From Gordius sp. MW1 (lineage: Eukaryota > Nematomorpha > Gordioida > Gordea > Gordiidae): a DNA stretch of 64,000 nt. Below, piece after piece: positions 12,085 to 26,060 of this stretch. Where the stretch lies: assembly GCA_964036665.1 (NCBI GenBank), contig OZ038526.1, forward strand, positions 248,001 through 312,000. The letters are read 5' to 3'. The notes under the pieces were generated by a model. The model saw nothing but the letters and a program-made list of their open reading frames with translations. It was not told the origin of the DNA and did not search any database. A program made the translations under genes and the position numbers. Within the stretch, counting starts at the first letter, position 1. Each line of letters begins with the position of its first letter.

Positions 12085-13130
12085 AAAAATTTAGACAGAA
12101 ATTTATCTAATATCCACAAATTTAGACAGAAATTTATAGAATATCCACAAATTTAGAGAGAAATTTCTAAAGAATCAAAATATTTAGACAGAAATTTATA
12201 GAATATCCACAAATTTAGACAAAAATTTAAAAATAATCAAAAAAATTTAGACAGAAATTTATCGAATATCCACAAAGTTAGACAGAAATTTATCGAATAT
12301 CCACAAATTTAGACAGAAATTTATAGAATATCCACAAATTTAGAGAGAAATTTATGAAGAATCAAAAAATTTAGACAGAAATTTATAGAATACACAAATT
12401 TAGACAAAAATTTAAAAATAATCAACAAATTTAGACAGAAATTTATCGAATATCCACAAATTTAGACAGAAATTTATAGAATATCCACAAATTTAGAGAG
12501 AAATTTATAGAATATCCACAAATTTAGAGAGAAATTTAAAAATAATCAAAAAATTTAGACAGAAATTTATCGAATATCCACAAATTTAAACAGAAATTTA
12601 TAGAATATCCACAAATTTAGAGAGAAATTTATAGAATATCCACAAATTTAGACAGAACTTTATCGAATATCCACAAATTTAGACAGAAATTTATAGAATA
12701 TCCACAAATTTAGACAGAAATTTATAGAATATCCACAAATTTAGACAAAAATTTAAAAATAATCAAAAAATTCAGACAGAAATTTATGGAATATCCACAA
12801 ATTTAGACAGAAATTTATAGAATATTTTCAAATTTAGAGAGAAATAAAGAATCAAAAAATTTAGACAGAAATTTATAGAATATACACAAATTTAGACAAA
12901 AATTAAAAATGATCAAAAAATTTAGACAGAAATTTATAGAATATCCACAAATTTACACAAAAATATAAAAATAATCAAAAAATTTAGACAGAAATTTATA
13001 GAATATCCACCAATTTAGACAAAAATTTAAAAATAATCAAAAAATTTAGACAGAAATTTATCGAATATCGACAAATTTAGACAAAAATTTAAAAATAATC
13101 AAAAAATTTAGACAGAAATTTATCGAATAT
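12085..13130. repeat. 31-bp array 5 (1,046 bp)
   Basis: One of the shortest arrays. After the common 5' monomers it jumps through TAATCAAAAAAATTT directly into the monomers with AAAGTTAG (about 12270), so the whole segment with TTTCGACAG found in the longer arrays is missing. The 3' half matches array 3, with the TATCGAC end. Confidence 0.95.
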
Positions 13131-13991
13131 CAACCGTCTGTGGGATTTTCAACACGATAAAGAAGAAGAAGAAGCGTGAGTGGGCGTGAATTTTTTTTTA
13201 ATACCACCGTGAGTGGGCGGGCCGTGAATAAAAATTTGGGCCCGCGCCCAACATGCATACATAAACACATTGCATACATACATAAATACATTACATGGCC
13301 GTGAATAAAAATTTGGGCCCGCGCCCAACATGCATACATACATACATAAACACATTGCATACATACATAAATACATTACATACGTACATACATACCTTAG
13401 TACATACATACATACATTGCATACATAAATACATTGCAACATACATAAATACATTGTATACATACATATATATGTAGAAGATAGCTATATATAAGGATAT
13501 TTTGCATATCTAATTCATGGTGGCTAAGAATGATTGTGCCAAATTTATTTTATGGATCTTTAAATGTGGTATACACAAATAAATAAATCATTATTTTTAC
13601 ATTTTACACATAATTTTACTTTTATTATTCGTCTTCATCATATTTCGAAGCTATATGAAGTCTTAAGTTCAATCTTTTATACCGCCATCTATTATTTGTT
13701 TTAATTTAGATTTTTTTTAAGTTAATAATTTTTGATTATAAAGAGAATTACATATTTTTTGTTGAAATTTGCCGATGTATATCTGAAACCATGGTTGTAA
13801 GTACTAAATCTTTGATTGAAAAATATGGCCAAAATTATGATGTATTGTAAATTCTAAGATTCATTGGAGGAAACTAAAAAAACAATGAATAAATGCGTTG
13901 TCATAAAATTAAAAATTATGTGAAATTGAACGTATGTTTTACCCGGTAGCGTAGTGAGGGGGGGGGATTTATAGATAAACAGAGAAATATT
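13131..13991 (+). repeat. Cassette copy 6 (861 bp)
   Basis: It shares the ACCCGGTAGC variant with copy 5; G-run of 9 at 13958-13966. The pair of neighbouring cassettes with the same private change indicates local duplication. Confidence 0.95.
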
Positions 13992-16959
13992 AAAAATTTA
14001 GACAGAAATTTATCTAATATCCACAAATTTAGACAGAAATTTATAGAATATCCACAAATTTAGAGAGAAATTTCTAAAGAATCAAAATATTTAGACAGAA
14101 ATTTATAGAATATCCACAAATTTAGACAAAAATTTAAAAATAATCAAAAAAATTTAGACAGAAATTTATCGAATATCCACAAATTTAGACAGAATTTATA
14201 GAATATCCACAAATTTAGAGAGAAATTTATAGAATATCCACAAATTTAGACAGAACTTTATCGAATATCCACAAATTTCGACAGAAATTTATAGAATATC
14301 CACAAATTTAGACAAAAATTTAAAAATAATCAAAAAATTTAGACAGAAATTTATCGAATATCCACAAATTTAGACAGAAATTTATCGAATATCCACAAAT
14401 TTAGACAGAAATTTATAGAATATTGTCAAATTTAGAGAGAAATTTATAAAGAATCAAAAAATTTAGACAGAAATTTATAGAATATCCACAAATTTAGACA
14501 AAAATTAAAAATAATCAAAAAATTTATACAGAAATTTATAAAAAAACCACAAATTTAGAGAGAAATTTATAGAATATCCACAAATTTAGAGAGAAATTTA
14601 AAAATAATCAAAAAAATTTAGACAGGAATTTATCGAATATCCACAAAGTTAGACAGAAATTTATCGATTATCCACAAATTTAGACAGAAATTTATAGAAT
14701 ATCCACAAATTTAGAGAGAAATTTATAAAGAATCAAAAATTTTAGACAGAAATTTATAGAATATCCACAAATTTAGACAAAAATTTAAAAATAATCAACA
14801 AATTTAGACAGAAATTTATCGAATATCCACAAATTTAGACAGAAATTTATAGAATATCCACAAATTTAGAGAGAAATTTATAGAATATCCACAAATTTAG
14901 AGAGAAATTTAAAAATAATCAAAATATTTAGACAGAAATTTATCGAATATCCACAAATTTAGACAGAAATTTATAGAATATCCACAAATTTAGAGAGAAA
15001 TTTATAGAATATCCACAAATTTAGACAGAACTTTATAGAATATCCACAAATTTAGACAAAAATTTAAAAATAATCAAAAAATTCAGACAGAAATTTATGG
15101 AATATCCACAAATTTAGACAGAAATTTATCGAATATCCACAAATTTAGACAGAAATTTATAGAATATCCACAAATTTAGACAGAAATTTATAGAATATCC
15201 ACAAATTTAGACAGAAATTTATAGAATATCCACAAATTTAGAGAGAAATTTATGAAGAATCAAAAAATTTAGACAGAAATTTATAGAATATCCACAAATT
15301 TAGACAGAAATTTACAAAGAATCAAAAAATTTAGACAAAAATTTATAGAATATCCACAAATTTAGACAAAAATTTAAAAATAATCAAAAAATTTAGACAG
15401 AAATTTATCGAATATCCACAAATTTAGACAGAATTTATAGAATATCCACAAATTTAGAGAGAAATTTATAGAATATCCACAAATTTAGACAGAACTTTAT
15501 CGAATATCCACAAATTTCGACAGAAATTTATAGAATATCCACAAATTTAGACAAAAATTTAAAAATAATCAAAAAATTTAGACAGAAATTTATCGAATAT
15601 CCACAAATTTAGACAGAAATTTATCGAATATCCACAAATTTAGACAGAAATTTATAGAATATTGTCAAATTTAGAGAGAAATTTATAAAGAATCAAAAAA
15701 TTTAGACAGAAATTTATAGAATATCCACAAATTTAGACAAAAATTAAAAATAATCAAAAAATTTATACAGAAATTTATAAAAAAACCACAAATTTAGAGA
15801 GAAATTTATAGAATATCCACAAATTTAGAGAGAAATTTAAAAATAATCAAAAAAATTTAGACAGGAATTTATCGAATATCCACAAAGTTAGACAGAAATT
15901 TATCGAATATCCACAAATTTAGACAGAAATTTATAGAATATCCACAAATTTAGAGAGAAATTTATAAAGAATCAAAAAATTTAGACAGAAATTTATAGAA
16001 TATCCACAAATTTAGACAAAAATTTAAAAATAATCAACAAATTTAGACAGAAATTTATCGAATATCCACAAATTTAGACAGAAATTTATAGAATATCCAC
16101 AAATTTAGACAAAAATTAAAAATAATCAAAAAATTTAGACAGAAATTTATAAAAAAACCACAAATTTAGAGAGAAATTTATAGAATATCCACAAATTTAG
16201 AGAGAAATTTAAAAATAATCAAAAAAATTTAGACAGAAATTTATCAAATATCCACAAAGTTAGACAGAAATTTATCGAATATCCACAAATTTAGACAGAA
16301 ATTTATAGAATATCCACAAATTTAGACAGAAATTTATAAAGAATCAAAATGTTTAGACAGAAATTTATAGAATATCCACAAATTTAGACAAAAATTTAAA
16401 AATAATCAAAAAATTTAGACAGAAATTTATCGAATATCCACAAATTTAGACAGAAATTTATAGAATATCCACAACTTTAGAGAGAAATTTATAGAATATC
16501 CACAAATTTAGACAAAAATTTAAAAATAATCAAAAAATTTAGACAGAACTTTATCGAATATCCACAAATTTAGACAGAAATTTATAGAATATCCACAAAT
16601 TTAGACAGAAATTTATAGAATATCCACAAATTTAGACAAAAATTTAAAAATAATCAAAAAATTCAGACAGAAATTTATGGAATATCCACAAATTTAGACA
16701 GAAATTTATAGAATATTTTCAAATTTAGAGAGAAATAAAGAATCAAAAAATTTAGACAGAAATTTATAGAATATACACAAATTTAGACAAAAATTAAAAA
16801 TAATCAAAAAATTTAGACAGAAATTTATAGAATATCCACAAATTTACACAAAAATATAAAAATAATCAAAAAATTTAGACAGAAATTTATAGAATATCCA
16901 CCAATTTAGACAAAAATTTAAAAATAATCAAAAAATTTAGACAGAAATTTATCGAATAT
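13992..16959. repeat. 31-bp array 6 (2,968 bp)
   Basis: About 96 monomers. It contains two tandem superunits anchored by TTTCGACAG (C at 14279 and 15518, 1,239 bp apart). A variant TATCGATTATCC occurs at about 14663, shared with arrays 14, 17 and 18. The 3' part (from about 16100) has CAACTTTAGAG and GTTTAGACAG monomers like arrays 9, 11, 15 and 17. The usual penultimate TATCRAC monomer pair before the cassette is absent. Confidence 0.96.
14279..15517. repeat. 1,239-bp superunit in array 6
   Basis: Phase set arbitrarily at the single C of TTTCGACAG. The following superunit begins at 15518 and repeats the same order of monomer variants (ATATTGTCAAATTT, TTTATACAG, GACAGGAATTT, AAAGTTAG). About 40 monomers long. 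Confidence 0.85.
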
Positions 16960-17819
16960 CAACCGTCTGTGGGATTTTCAACACGATAAAGAAGAAGAAG
17001 AAGCGTGAGTGGGCGTGAATTTTTTTTTAATACCACCGTGAGTGGGCGGGCCGTGAATAAAAATTTGGGCCCGCGCCCAACATGCATACATAAACACATT
17101 GCATACATACATAAATACATTACATGGCCGTGAATAAAAATTTGGGCCCGCGCCCAACATGCATACATACATACATAAACACATTGCATACATACATAAA
17201 TACATTACATACGTACATACATACCTTAGTACATACATACATACATTGCATACATAAATACATTGCAACATACATAAATACATTGTATACATACATATAT
17301 ATGTAGAAGATAGCTATATATAAGGATATTTTGCATATCTGATTCATGGTGGCTAAGAATGATTGTGCCAAATTTATTTTATGGATCTTTAAATGTGGTA
17401 TACACAAATAAATAAATCATTATTTTTACATTTTACACATAATTTTACTTTTATTATTCGTCTTCATCATATTTCGAAGCTATATGAAGTCTTAAGTTCA
17501 ATCTTTTATACCGCCATCTATTATTTGTTTTAATTTAGATTTTTTTTAAGTTAATAATTTTTGATTATAAAGAGAATTACATATTTTTTGTTGAAATTTG
17601 CCGATGTATATCTGAAACCATGGTTGTAAGTACTAAATCTTTGATTGAAAAATATGGCCAAAATTATGATGTATTGTAAATTCTAAGATTCATTGGAGGA
17701 AACTAAAAAAACAATGAATAAATGCGTTGTCATAAAATTAAAAATTATGTGAAATTGAACGTATGTTTTACCCAGTAGCGTAGTGAGGGGGGGGATTTAT
17801 AGATAAACAGAGAAATATT
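16960..17819 (+). repeat. Cassette copy 7 (860 bp)
   Basis: G-run of 8 at 17787-17794. A private substitution gives ATCTGATTCATGG at about 17337 (ATCTAATTC elsewhere). On the - strand this removes a TAG and lengthens a meaningless frame to 95 codons. With the next array it forms a 2,557-bp unit repeated as 19517-22074. Confidence 0.95.
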
Positions 17820-19516
17820 AAAAATTTAGACAGAAATTTATCTAATATCCACAAATTTAGACAGAAATTTATAGAATATCCACAAATTTAGAGAGAAATT
17901 TCTAAAGAATCAAAATATTTAGACAGAAATTTATAGAATATCCACAAATTTAGACAAAAATTTAAAAATAATCAAAAAATTTAGACAGAAATTTATCGAA
18001 TATCCACAAATTTAGACAGAATTTATAGAATATCCACAAATTTAGAGAGAAATTTATAGAATATCCACAAATTTAGACAGAACTTTATCGAATATCCACA
18101 AATTTCGACAGAAATTTATAGAATATCCACAAATTTAGACAAAAATTTAAAAATAATCAAAAAATTTAGACAGAAATTTATCGAATATCCACAAATTTAG
18201 ACAGAAATTTATCGAATATCCACAAATTTAGACAGAAATTTATAGAATATTGTCAAATTTAGAGAGAAATTTATAAAGAATCAAAAAATTTAGACAGAAA
18301 TTTATAGAATATCCACAAATTTAGACAAAAATTAAAAATAATCAAAAAATTTATACAGAAATTTATAAAAAAACCACAAATTTAGAGAGAAATTTATAGA
18401 ATATCCACAAATTTAGAGAGAAATTTAAAAATAATCAAAAAAATTTAGACAGGAATTTATCGAATATCCACAAAGTTAGACAGAAATTTATCGAATATCC
18501 ACAAATTTAGACAGAAATTTATAGAATATCCACAAATTTAGAGAGAAATTTATAAAGAATCAAAAAATTTAGACAGAAATTTATAGAATATCCACAAATT
18601 TAGACAAAAATTTAAAAATAATCAACAAATTTAGACAGAAATTTATCGAATATCCACAAATTTAGACAGAAATTTATAGAATATCCACAAATTTAGAGAG
18701 AAATTTATAGAATATCCACAAATTTAGAGAGAAATTTAAAAATAATCAAAAAATTTAGACAGAAATTTATAGAATATCCACAAATTTAGAGAGAAATTTA
18801 TAAAGAATCAAAAAATTTAGACAGAAATTTATAGAATATCCACAAATTTAGACAGAAATTTATAAAGAATCAAAAAGTTTAGACACAAATTTATAGAATA
18901 TCCACAAATTTAGACAAAAATTTAAAAATAATCAAAAAATTTAGACAGAAATTTATCTAATATCCACAAATTTAGACAGAAATTTATAGAATATCCACAA
19001 ATTTAGAGAGAAATTTATAGAATATCCACAAATTTAGACAGAAATTTATAGAATATCCACAAATTTAGACAGAACTTTATAGAATATCCACAAATTTATA
19101 CAAAAATTTAAAAATAATCAAAAAATTCAGACAGAAATTTATGGAATATCCACAAATTTAGACAGAAATTTATCGAATATCCACAAATTTAGACAGAAAT
19201 TTATAGAATATCCACAAATTCAGACAGAAATTTATGGAATATCCACAAATTTAGACAGAAATTTATAGAATATTTTCAAATTTAGAGAGAAATAAAGAAT
19301 CAAAAAATTTAGACAGAAATTTATAGAATATACACAAATTTAGACAAAAATTAAAAATAATCAAAAAATTTAGACAGAAATTTATAGAATATCCACAAAT
19401 TTACACAAAAATATAAAAATAATCAAAAAATTTAGACAGAAATTTATAGAATATCAACAAATTTAGACAAAAATTTAAAAATAATCAAAAAATTTAGACA
19501 GAAATTTATCGAATAT
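17820..19516. repeat. 31-bp array 7 (1,697 bp)
   Basis: Same length and monomer order as array 8. A visible difference is AAATTTATACAAAAATTT at about 19093 against AAATTTAGACAAAAATTT in array 8. It contains GTTTAGACACAAATTT (about 18878), shared with arrays 8 and 14. Its last monomer pair is the TATCAAC type without the ACCAATTT monomer. Confidence 0.96.
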
Positions 19517-20377
19517 CAACCGTCTGTGGGATTTTCAACACGATAAAGAAGAAGAAGAAGCGTGAGTGGGCGTGAATTTTTTTTTAATACCACCGTGAGT
19601 GGGCGGGCCGTGAATAAAAATTTGGGCCCGCGCCCAACATGCATACATAAACACATTGCATACATACATAAATACATTACATGGCCGTGAATAAAAATTT
19701 GGGCCCGCGCCCAACATGCATACATACATACATAAACACATTGCATACATACATAAATACATTACATACGTACATACATACCTTAGTACATACATACATA
19801 CATTGCATACATAAATACATTGCAACATACATAAATACATTGTATACATACATATATATGTAGAAGATAGCTATATATAAGGATATTTTGCATATCTAAT
19901 TCATGGTGGCTAAGAATGATTGTGCCAAATTTATTTTATGGATCTTTAAATGTGGTATACACAAATAAATAAATCATTATTTTTACATTTTACACATAAT
20001 TTTACTTTTATTATTCGTCTTCATCATATTTCGAAGCTATATGAAGTCTTAAGTTCAATCTTTTATACCGCCATCTATTATTTGTTTTAATTTAGATTTT
20101 TTTTAAGTTAATAATTTTTGATTATAAAGAGAATTACATATTTTTTGTTGAAATTTGCCGATGTATATCTGAAACCATGGTTGTAAGTACTAAATCTTTG
20201 ATTGAAAAATATGGCCAAAATTATGATGTATTGTAAATTCTAAGATTCATTGGAGGAAACTAAAAAAACAATGAATAAATGCGTTGTCATAAAATTAAAA
20301 ATTATGTGAAATTGAACGTATGTTTTACCCAGTAGCGTAGTGAGGGGGGGGGATTTATAAATAAACAGAGAAATATT
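19517..20377 (+). repeat. Cassette copy 8 (861 bp)
   Basis: G-run of 9 at 20344-20352, followed by the private variant ATTTATAAATAAAC (ATTTATAGATAAAC elsewhere). Confidence 0.95.
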
Positions 20378-22074
20378 AAAAATTTAGACAGAAATTTATC
20401 TAATATCCACAAATTTAGACAGAAATTTATAGAATATCCACAAATTTAGAGAGAAATTTCTAAAGAATCAAAATATTTAGACAGAAATTTATAGAATATC
20501 CACAAATTTAGACAAAAATTTAAAAATAATCAAAAAATTTAGACAGAAATTTATCGAATATCCACAAATTTAGACAGAATTTATAGAATATCCACAAATT
20601 TAGAGAGAAATTTATAGAATATCCACAAATTTAGACAGAACTTTATCGAATATCCACAAATTTCGACAGAAATTTATAGAATATCCACAAATTTAGACAA
20701 AAATTTAAAAATAATCAAAAAATTTAGACAGAAATTTATCGAATATCCACAAATTTAGACAGAAATTTATCGAATATCCACAAATTTAGACAGAAATTTA
20801 TAGAATATTGTCAAATTTAGAGAGAAATTTATAAAGAATCAAAAAATTTAGACAGAAATTTATAGAATATCCACAAATTTAGACAAAAATTAAAAATAAT
20901 CAAAAAATTTATACAGAAATTTATAAAAAAACCACAAATTTAGAGAGAAATTTATAGAATATCCACAAATTTAGAGAGAAATTTAAAAATAATCAAAAAA
21001 ATTTAGACAGGAATTTATCGAATATCCACAAAGTTAGACAGAAATTTATCGAATATCCACAAATTTAGACAGAAATTTATAGAATATCCACAAATTTAGA
21101 GAGAAATTTATAAAGAATCAAAAAATTTAGACAGAAATTTATAGAATATCCACAAATTTAGACAAAAATTTAAAAATAATCAACAAATTTAGACAGAAAT
21201 TTATCGAATATCCACAAATTTAGACAGAAATTTATAGAATATCCACAAATTTAGAGAGAAATTTATAGAATATCCACAAATTTAGAGAGAAATTTAAAAA
21301 TAATCAAAAAATTTAGACAGAAATTTATAGAATATCCACAAATTTAGAGAGAAATTTATAAAGAATCAAAAAATTTAGACAGAAATTTATAGAATATCCA
21401 CAAATTTAGACAGAAATTTATAAAGAATCAAAAAGTTTAGACACAAATTTATAGAATATCCACAAATTTAGACAAAAATTTAAAAATAATCAAAAAATTT
21501 AGACAGAAATTTATCTAATATCCACAAATTTAGACAGAAATTTATAGAATATCCACAAATTTAGAGAGAAATTTATAGAATATCCACAAATTTAGACAGA
21601 AATTTATAGAATATCCACAAATTTAGACAGAACTTTATAGAATATCCACAAATTTAGACAAAAATTTAAAAATAATCAAAAAATTCAGACAGAAATTTAT
21701 GGAATATCCACAAATTTAGACAGAAATTTATCGAATATCCACAAATTTAGACAGAAATTTATAGAATATCCACAAATTCAGACAGAAATTTATGGAATAT
21801 CCACAAATTTAGACAGAAATTTATAGAATATTTTCAAATTTAGAGAGAAATAAAGAATCAAAAAATTTAGACAGAAATTTATAGAATATACACAAATTTA
21901 GACAAAAATTAAAAATAATCAAAAAATTTAGACAGAAATTTATAGAATATCCACAAATTTACACAAAAATATAAAAATAATCAAAAAATTTAGACAGAAA
22001 TTTATAGAATATCAACAAATTTAGACAAAAATTTAAAAATAATCAAAAAATTTAGACAGAAATTTATCGAATAT
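20378..22074. repeat. 31-bp array 8 (1,697 bp)
   Basis: Tandem twin of array 7, identical in length. TTTCGACAG lies 287 bp after the cassette end (C at 20664), the same offset as in arrays 7, 11 and 15. Confidence 0.96.
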
Positions 22075-22937
22075 CAACCGTCTATGGGATTTTCAACACG
22101 ATAAAGAAGAAGAAGAAGCGTGAGTGGGCGTGAATTTTTTTTTAATACCACCGTGAGTGGGCGGGCCGTGAATAAAAATTTGGGCCCGCGCCCAACATGC
22201 ATACATAAACACATTGCATACATACATAAATACATTACATGGCCGTGAATAAAAATTTGGGCCCGCGCCCAACATGCATACATACATACATAAACACATT
22301 GCATACATACATAAATACATTACATACGTACATACATACCTTAGTACATACATACATACATTGCATACATAAATACATTGCAACATACATAAATACATTG
22401 TATTATACATACATATATATGTAGAAGATAGCTATATATAAGGATATTTTGCATATCTAATTCATGGTGGCTAAGAATGATTGTGCCAAATTTATTTTAT
22501 GGATCTTTAAATGTGGTATACACAAATAAATAAATCATTATTTTTACATTTTACACATAATTTTACTTTTATTATTCGTCTTCATCATATTTCGAAGCTA
22601 TATGAAGTCTTAAGTTCAATCTTTTATACCGCCATCTATTATTTGTTTTAATTTAGATTTTTTTTAAGTTAATAATTTTTGATTATAAAGAGAATTACAT
22701 ATTTTTTGTTGAAATTTGCCGATGTATATCTGAAACCATGGTTGTAAGTACTAAATCTTTGATTGAAAAATATGGCCAAAATTATGATGTATTGTAAATT
22801 CTAAGATTCATTGGAGGAAACTAAAAAAACAATGAATAAATGCGTTGTCATAAAATTAAAAATTATGTGAAATTGAACGTATGTTTTACCCAGTAGCGTA
22901 GTGAGGGGGGGGATTTATAGATAAACAGAGAAATATT
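22075..22937 (+). repeat. Cassette copy 9 (863 bp)
   Basis: Two private changes: GTCTATGGG for GTCTGTGGG at about 22081, and a 3-bp insertion giving GTATTATACAT at about 22400. G-run of 8 at 22905-22912. Confidence 0.95.
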
Positions 22938-25198
22938 AAAAATTTAGACAGAAATTTATCTAATATCCACAAATTTAGACAGAAATTTATAGAATATCCA
23001 CAAATTTAGAGAGAAATTTCTAAAGAATCAAAATATTTAGACAGAAATTTATAGAATATCCACAAATTTAGACAAAAATTTAAAAATAATCAAAAAATTT
23101 AGACAGAAATTTATCGAATATCCACAAATTTAGACAGAAATTTATAGAATATCCACAAATTTAGAGAGAAATTTATAAAATCAAAAAATTTAGACAGAAA
23201 TTTATAGAATATCCACAAATTTAGACAGAAATTTACAAAGAATCAAACAATTTAGAAAGAAATTTATAGAATATCCACAAATTCAAAAAATTTAGACAGA
23301 AATTTATCGGATATCCACAAATTTAGACAGAAATTTATAGAATATCCACAAATTTAGACAGAAATTTATAGAATATCCACAAATTTAGACAAAAATTTAA
23401 AAATAATCAAAAAATTCAGACAGAAATTTATGGAATATCCACAAATTTAGACAGAAATTTATAGAATATTCTCAAATTTAGAGAGAAATTTATAAAGAAT
23501 CAAAAAATTTAGACAGAAATTTATAGAATATACACAAATTTAGACAAAAATTAAAAATAATCAAAAAATTTAGATAGAAATTTATAGAATATCCAGAAAT
23601 TTAGAAAGAAATTTATAGAATATCCACAAATTTAATGAGAAATTTAAAAATAATCAAAAAAATTTAGACAGAAATTTATCGAATATACACAAATTTAGAC
23701 AGAAATTTATCGAATATCCACAAATTTAGACAGAAATTTATAGAATATCCACAAATTTAGACAGAAATTTAAAGAATCAAAAAATTTAGACAGAAATTTA
23801 TAGAATATCCACAAATTTACACAAAAATATAAAAATAATCAAAAAATTTAGACAGAAATTTATAGAATATCCACTAATTTAGACAAAAATTTAAAAATAA
23901 TCAAAAAATTTAGACAAAAATATATCGAATATCCACAAATTTAGTCAGAAATTTATAGAATATCCACAAATTTAGACAAAAATTTAAAAATAATCAAAAA
24001 ATTTAGACAGAAATTTATCTAACATATACAAATTTAGACAGAAATTTATAGAATATCCACAAATTTAGAGAGAAATTTATCTAACATATACAAATTTAGA
24101 CAGAAATTTATAGAATATCCACAAATTTAGACAAAAATTTAAAAATAATCAAAAAATTCACACAGAAATTTATCGAATATCCACAAATTTAGACAGAAAT
24201 TTATAGAATATTCTCAAATTTAGAGAGAAATTTATAAAGAATCAAAAAATTTAGACAGAAATTTATAGAATATCCACAAATTTAGACAAAAATTAAAAAT
24301 AATCAAAAAATTTAGACAGAAATTTATAAAAAAACCACAAATTTAGAGAGAAATTTATAGAATATCCACAAATTTAGAGAGAAATTTAAAAATAATCAAA
24401 AAAATTTAGACAGAAATTTATCAAATATCCACAAAGTTAGACAGAAATTTATCGAATATCCACAAATTTAGACAGAAATTTATAGAATATCCACAAATTT
24501 AGAGAGAAATTTATAAAGAATCAAAAAGTTTAGACAGAAATTTATAGAATATCCACAAATTTAGACAAAAATTTAAAAATAATCAAAAAATTTAGACAGA
24601 AATTTATCGAATATCCACAAATTTAGACAGAAATTTATAGAATATCCACAACTTTAGAGAGAAATTTATAGAATATCCACAAATTTAGACAAAAATTTAA
24701 AAATAATCAAAAAATTTAGACAGAACTTTATCGAATATCCACAAATTTAGACAGAAATTTATAGAATATCCACAAATTTAGACAGAAATTTATAGAATAT
24801 CCACAAATTTAGACAAAAATTTAAAAATAATCAAAAAATTCAGACAGAAATTTATGGAATATCCACAAATTTAGACAGAAATTTATAGAATATTTTCAAA
24901 TTTAGAGAGAAATAAAGAATCAAAAAATTTAAACAGAAATTTATAGAATATACACAAATTTAGACAAAAATTAAAAATGATCAAAAAATTTAGACAGAAA
25001 TTTATAGAATATCCACAAATTTACACAAAAATATAAAAATAATCAAAAAATTTAGACAGAAATTTATAGAATATCCACCAATTTAGACAAAAATTTAAAA
25101 ATAATCAAAAAATTTAGACAGAAATTTATCGAATATCGACAAATTTAGACAAAAATTTAAAAATAATCAAAAAATTTAGACAGAAATTTATCGAATAT
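22938..25198. repeat. 31-bp array 9 (2,261 bp)
   Basis: About 73 monomers and a mosaic. The 5' part is like array 2 but contains the fused monomer CCACAAATTCAAAAAATTT (about 23274), shared with array 13. The middle has TAGATAGAAATTT, AATTTAATGAGAAATTT, ACAAAAATATATCG, TTTAGTCAG and CTAACATATACAAATTT variants shared with arrays 11, 15 and 17. The CTAACATATAC monomer is repeated within about 65 bp (24020 and 24084). The 3' end is TATCGAC type. Confidence 0.96.
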
Positions 25199-26060
25199 CA
25201 ACCGTCTGTGGGATTTTCAACACGATAAAGAAGAAGAAGAAGCGTGAGTGGGCGTGAATTTTTTTTTAATACCACCGTGAGTGGGCGGGCCGTGAATAAA
25301 AATTTGGGCCCGCGCCCAACATGCATACATAAACACATTGCATACATACATAAATACATTACATGGCCGTGAATAAAAATTTGGGCCCGCGCCCAACATG
25401 CATACATACATACATAAACACATTGCATACATACATAAATACATTACATACGTACATACATACCTTAGTACATACATACATACATTGCATACATAAATAC
25501 ATTGCAACATACATAAATACATTGTATACATACATATATATGTAGAAGATAGCTATATATAAGGATATTTTGCATATCTAATTCATGGTGGCTAAGAATG
25601 ATTGTGCCAAATTTATTTTATGGATCTTTAAATGTGGTATACACAAATAAATAAATCATTATTTTTACATTTTACACATAATTTTACTTTTATTATTCGT
25701 CTTCATCATATTTCGAAGCTATATGAAGTCTTAAGTTCAATCTTTTATACCGCCATCTATTATTTGTTTTAATTTAGATTTTTTTTAAGTTAATAATTTT
25801 TGATTATAAAGAGAATTACATATTTTTTGTTGAAATTTGCCGATGTATATCTGAAACCATGGTTGTAAGTACTAAATCTTTGATTGAAAAATATGGCCAA
25901 AATTATGATGTATTGTAAATTCTAAGATTCATTGGAGTAAACTAAAAAAACAATGAATAAATGCGTTGTCATAAAATTAAAAATTATGTGAAATTGAACG
26001 TATGTTTTACCCAGTAGCGTAGTGAGGGGGGGGGGATTTATAGATAAACAGAGAAATATT
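25199..26060 (+). repeat. Cassette copy 10 (862 bp)
   Basis: It carries GGAGTAAAC for GGAGGAAAC at about 25934, shared only with copy 12. G-run of 10 at 26026-26035. The following array is short-type, as after copies 1, 12 and 16. Confidence 0.95.

Noticed and set aside
17120..17407. 95-codon - strand frame in cassette 7
   Set aside because: It exists only because one substitution near 17341 removes a stop present in all other copies; most of it is CATA-repeat translation.
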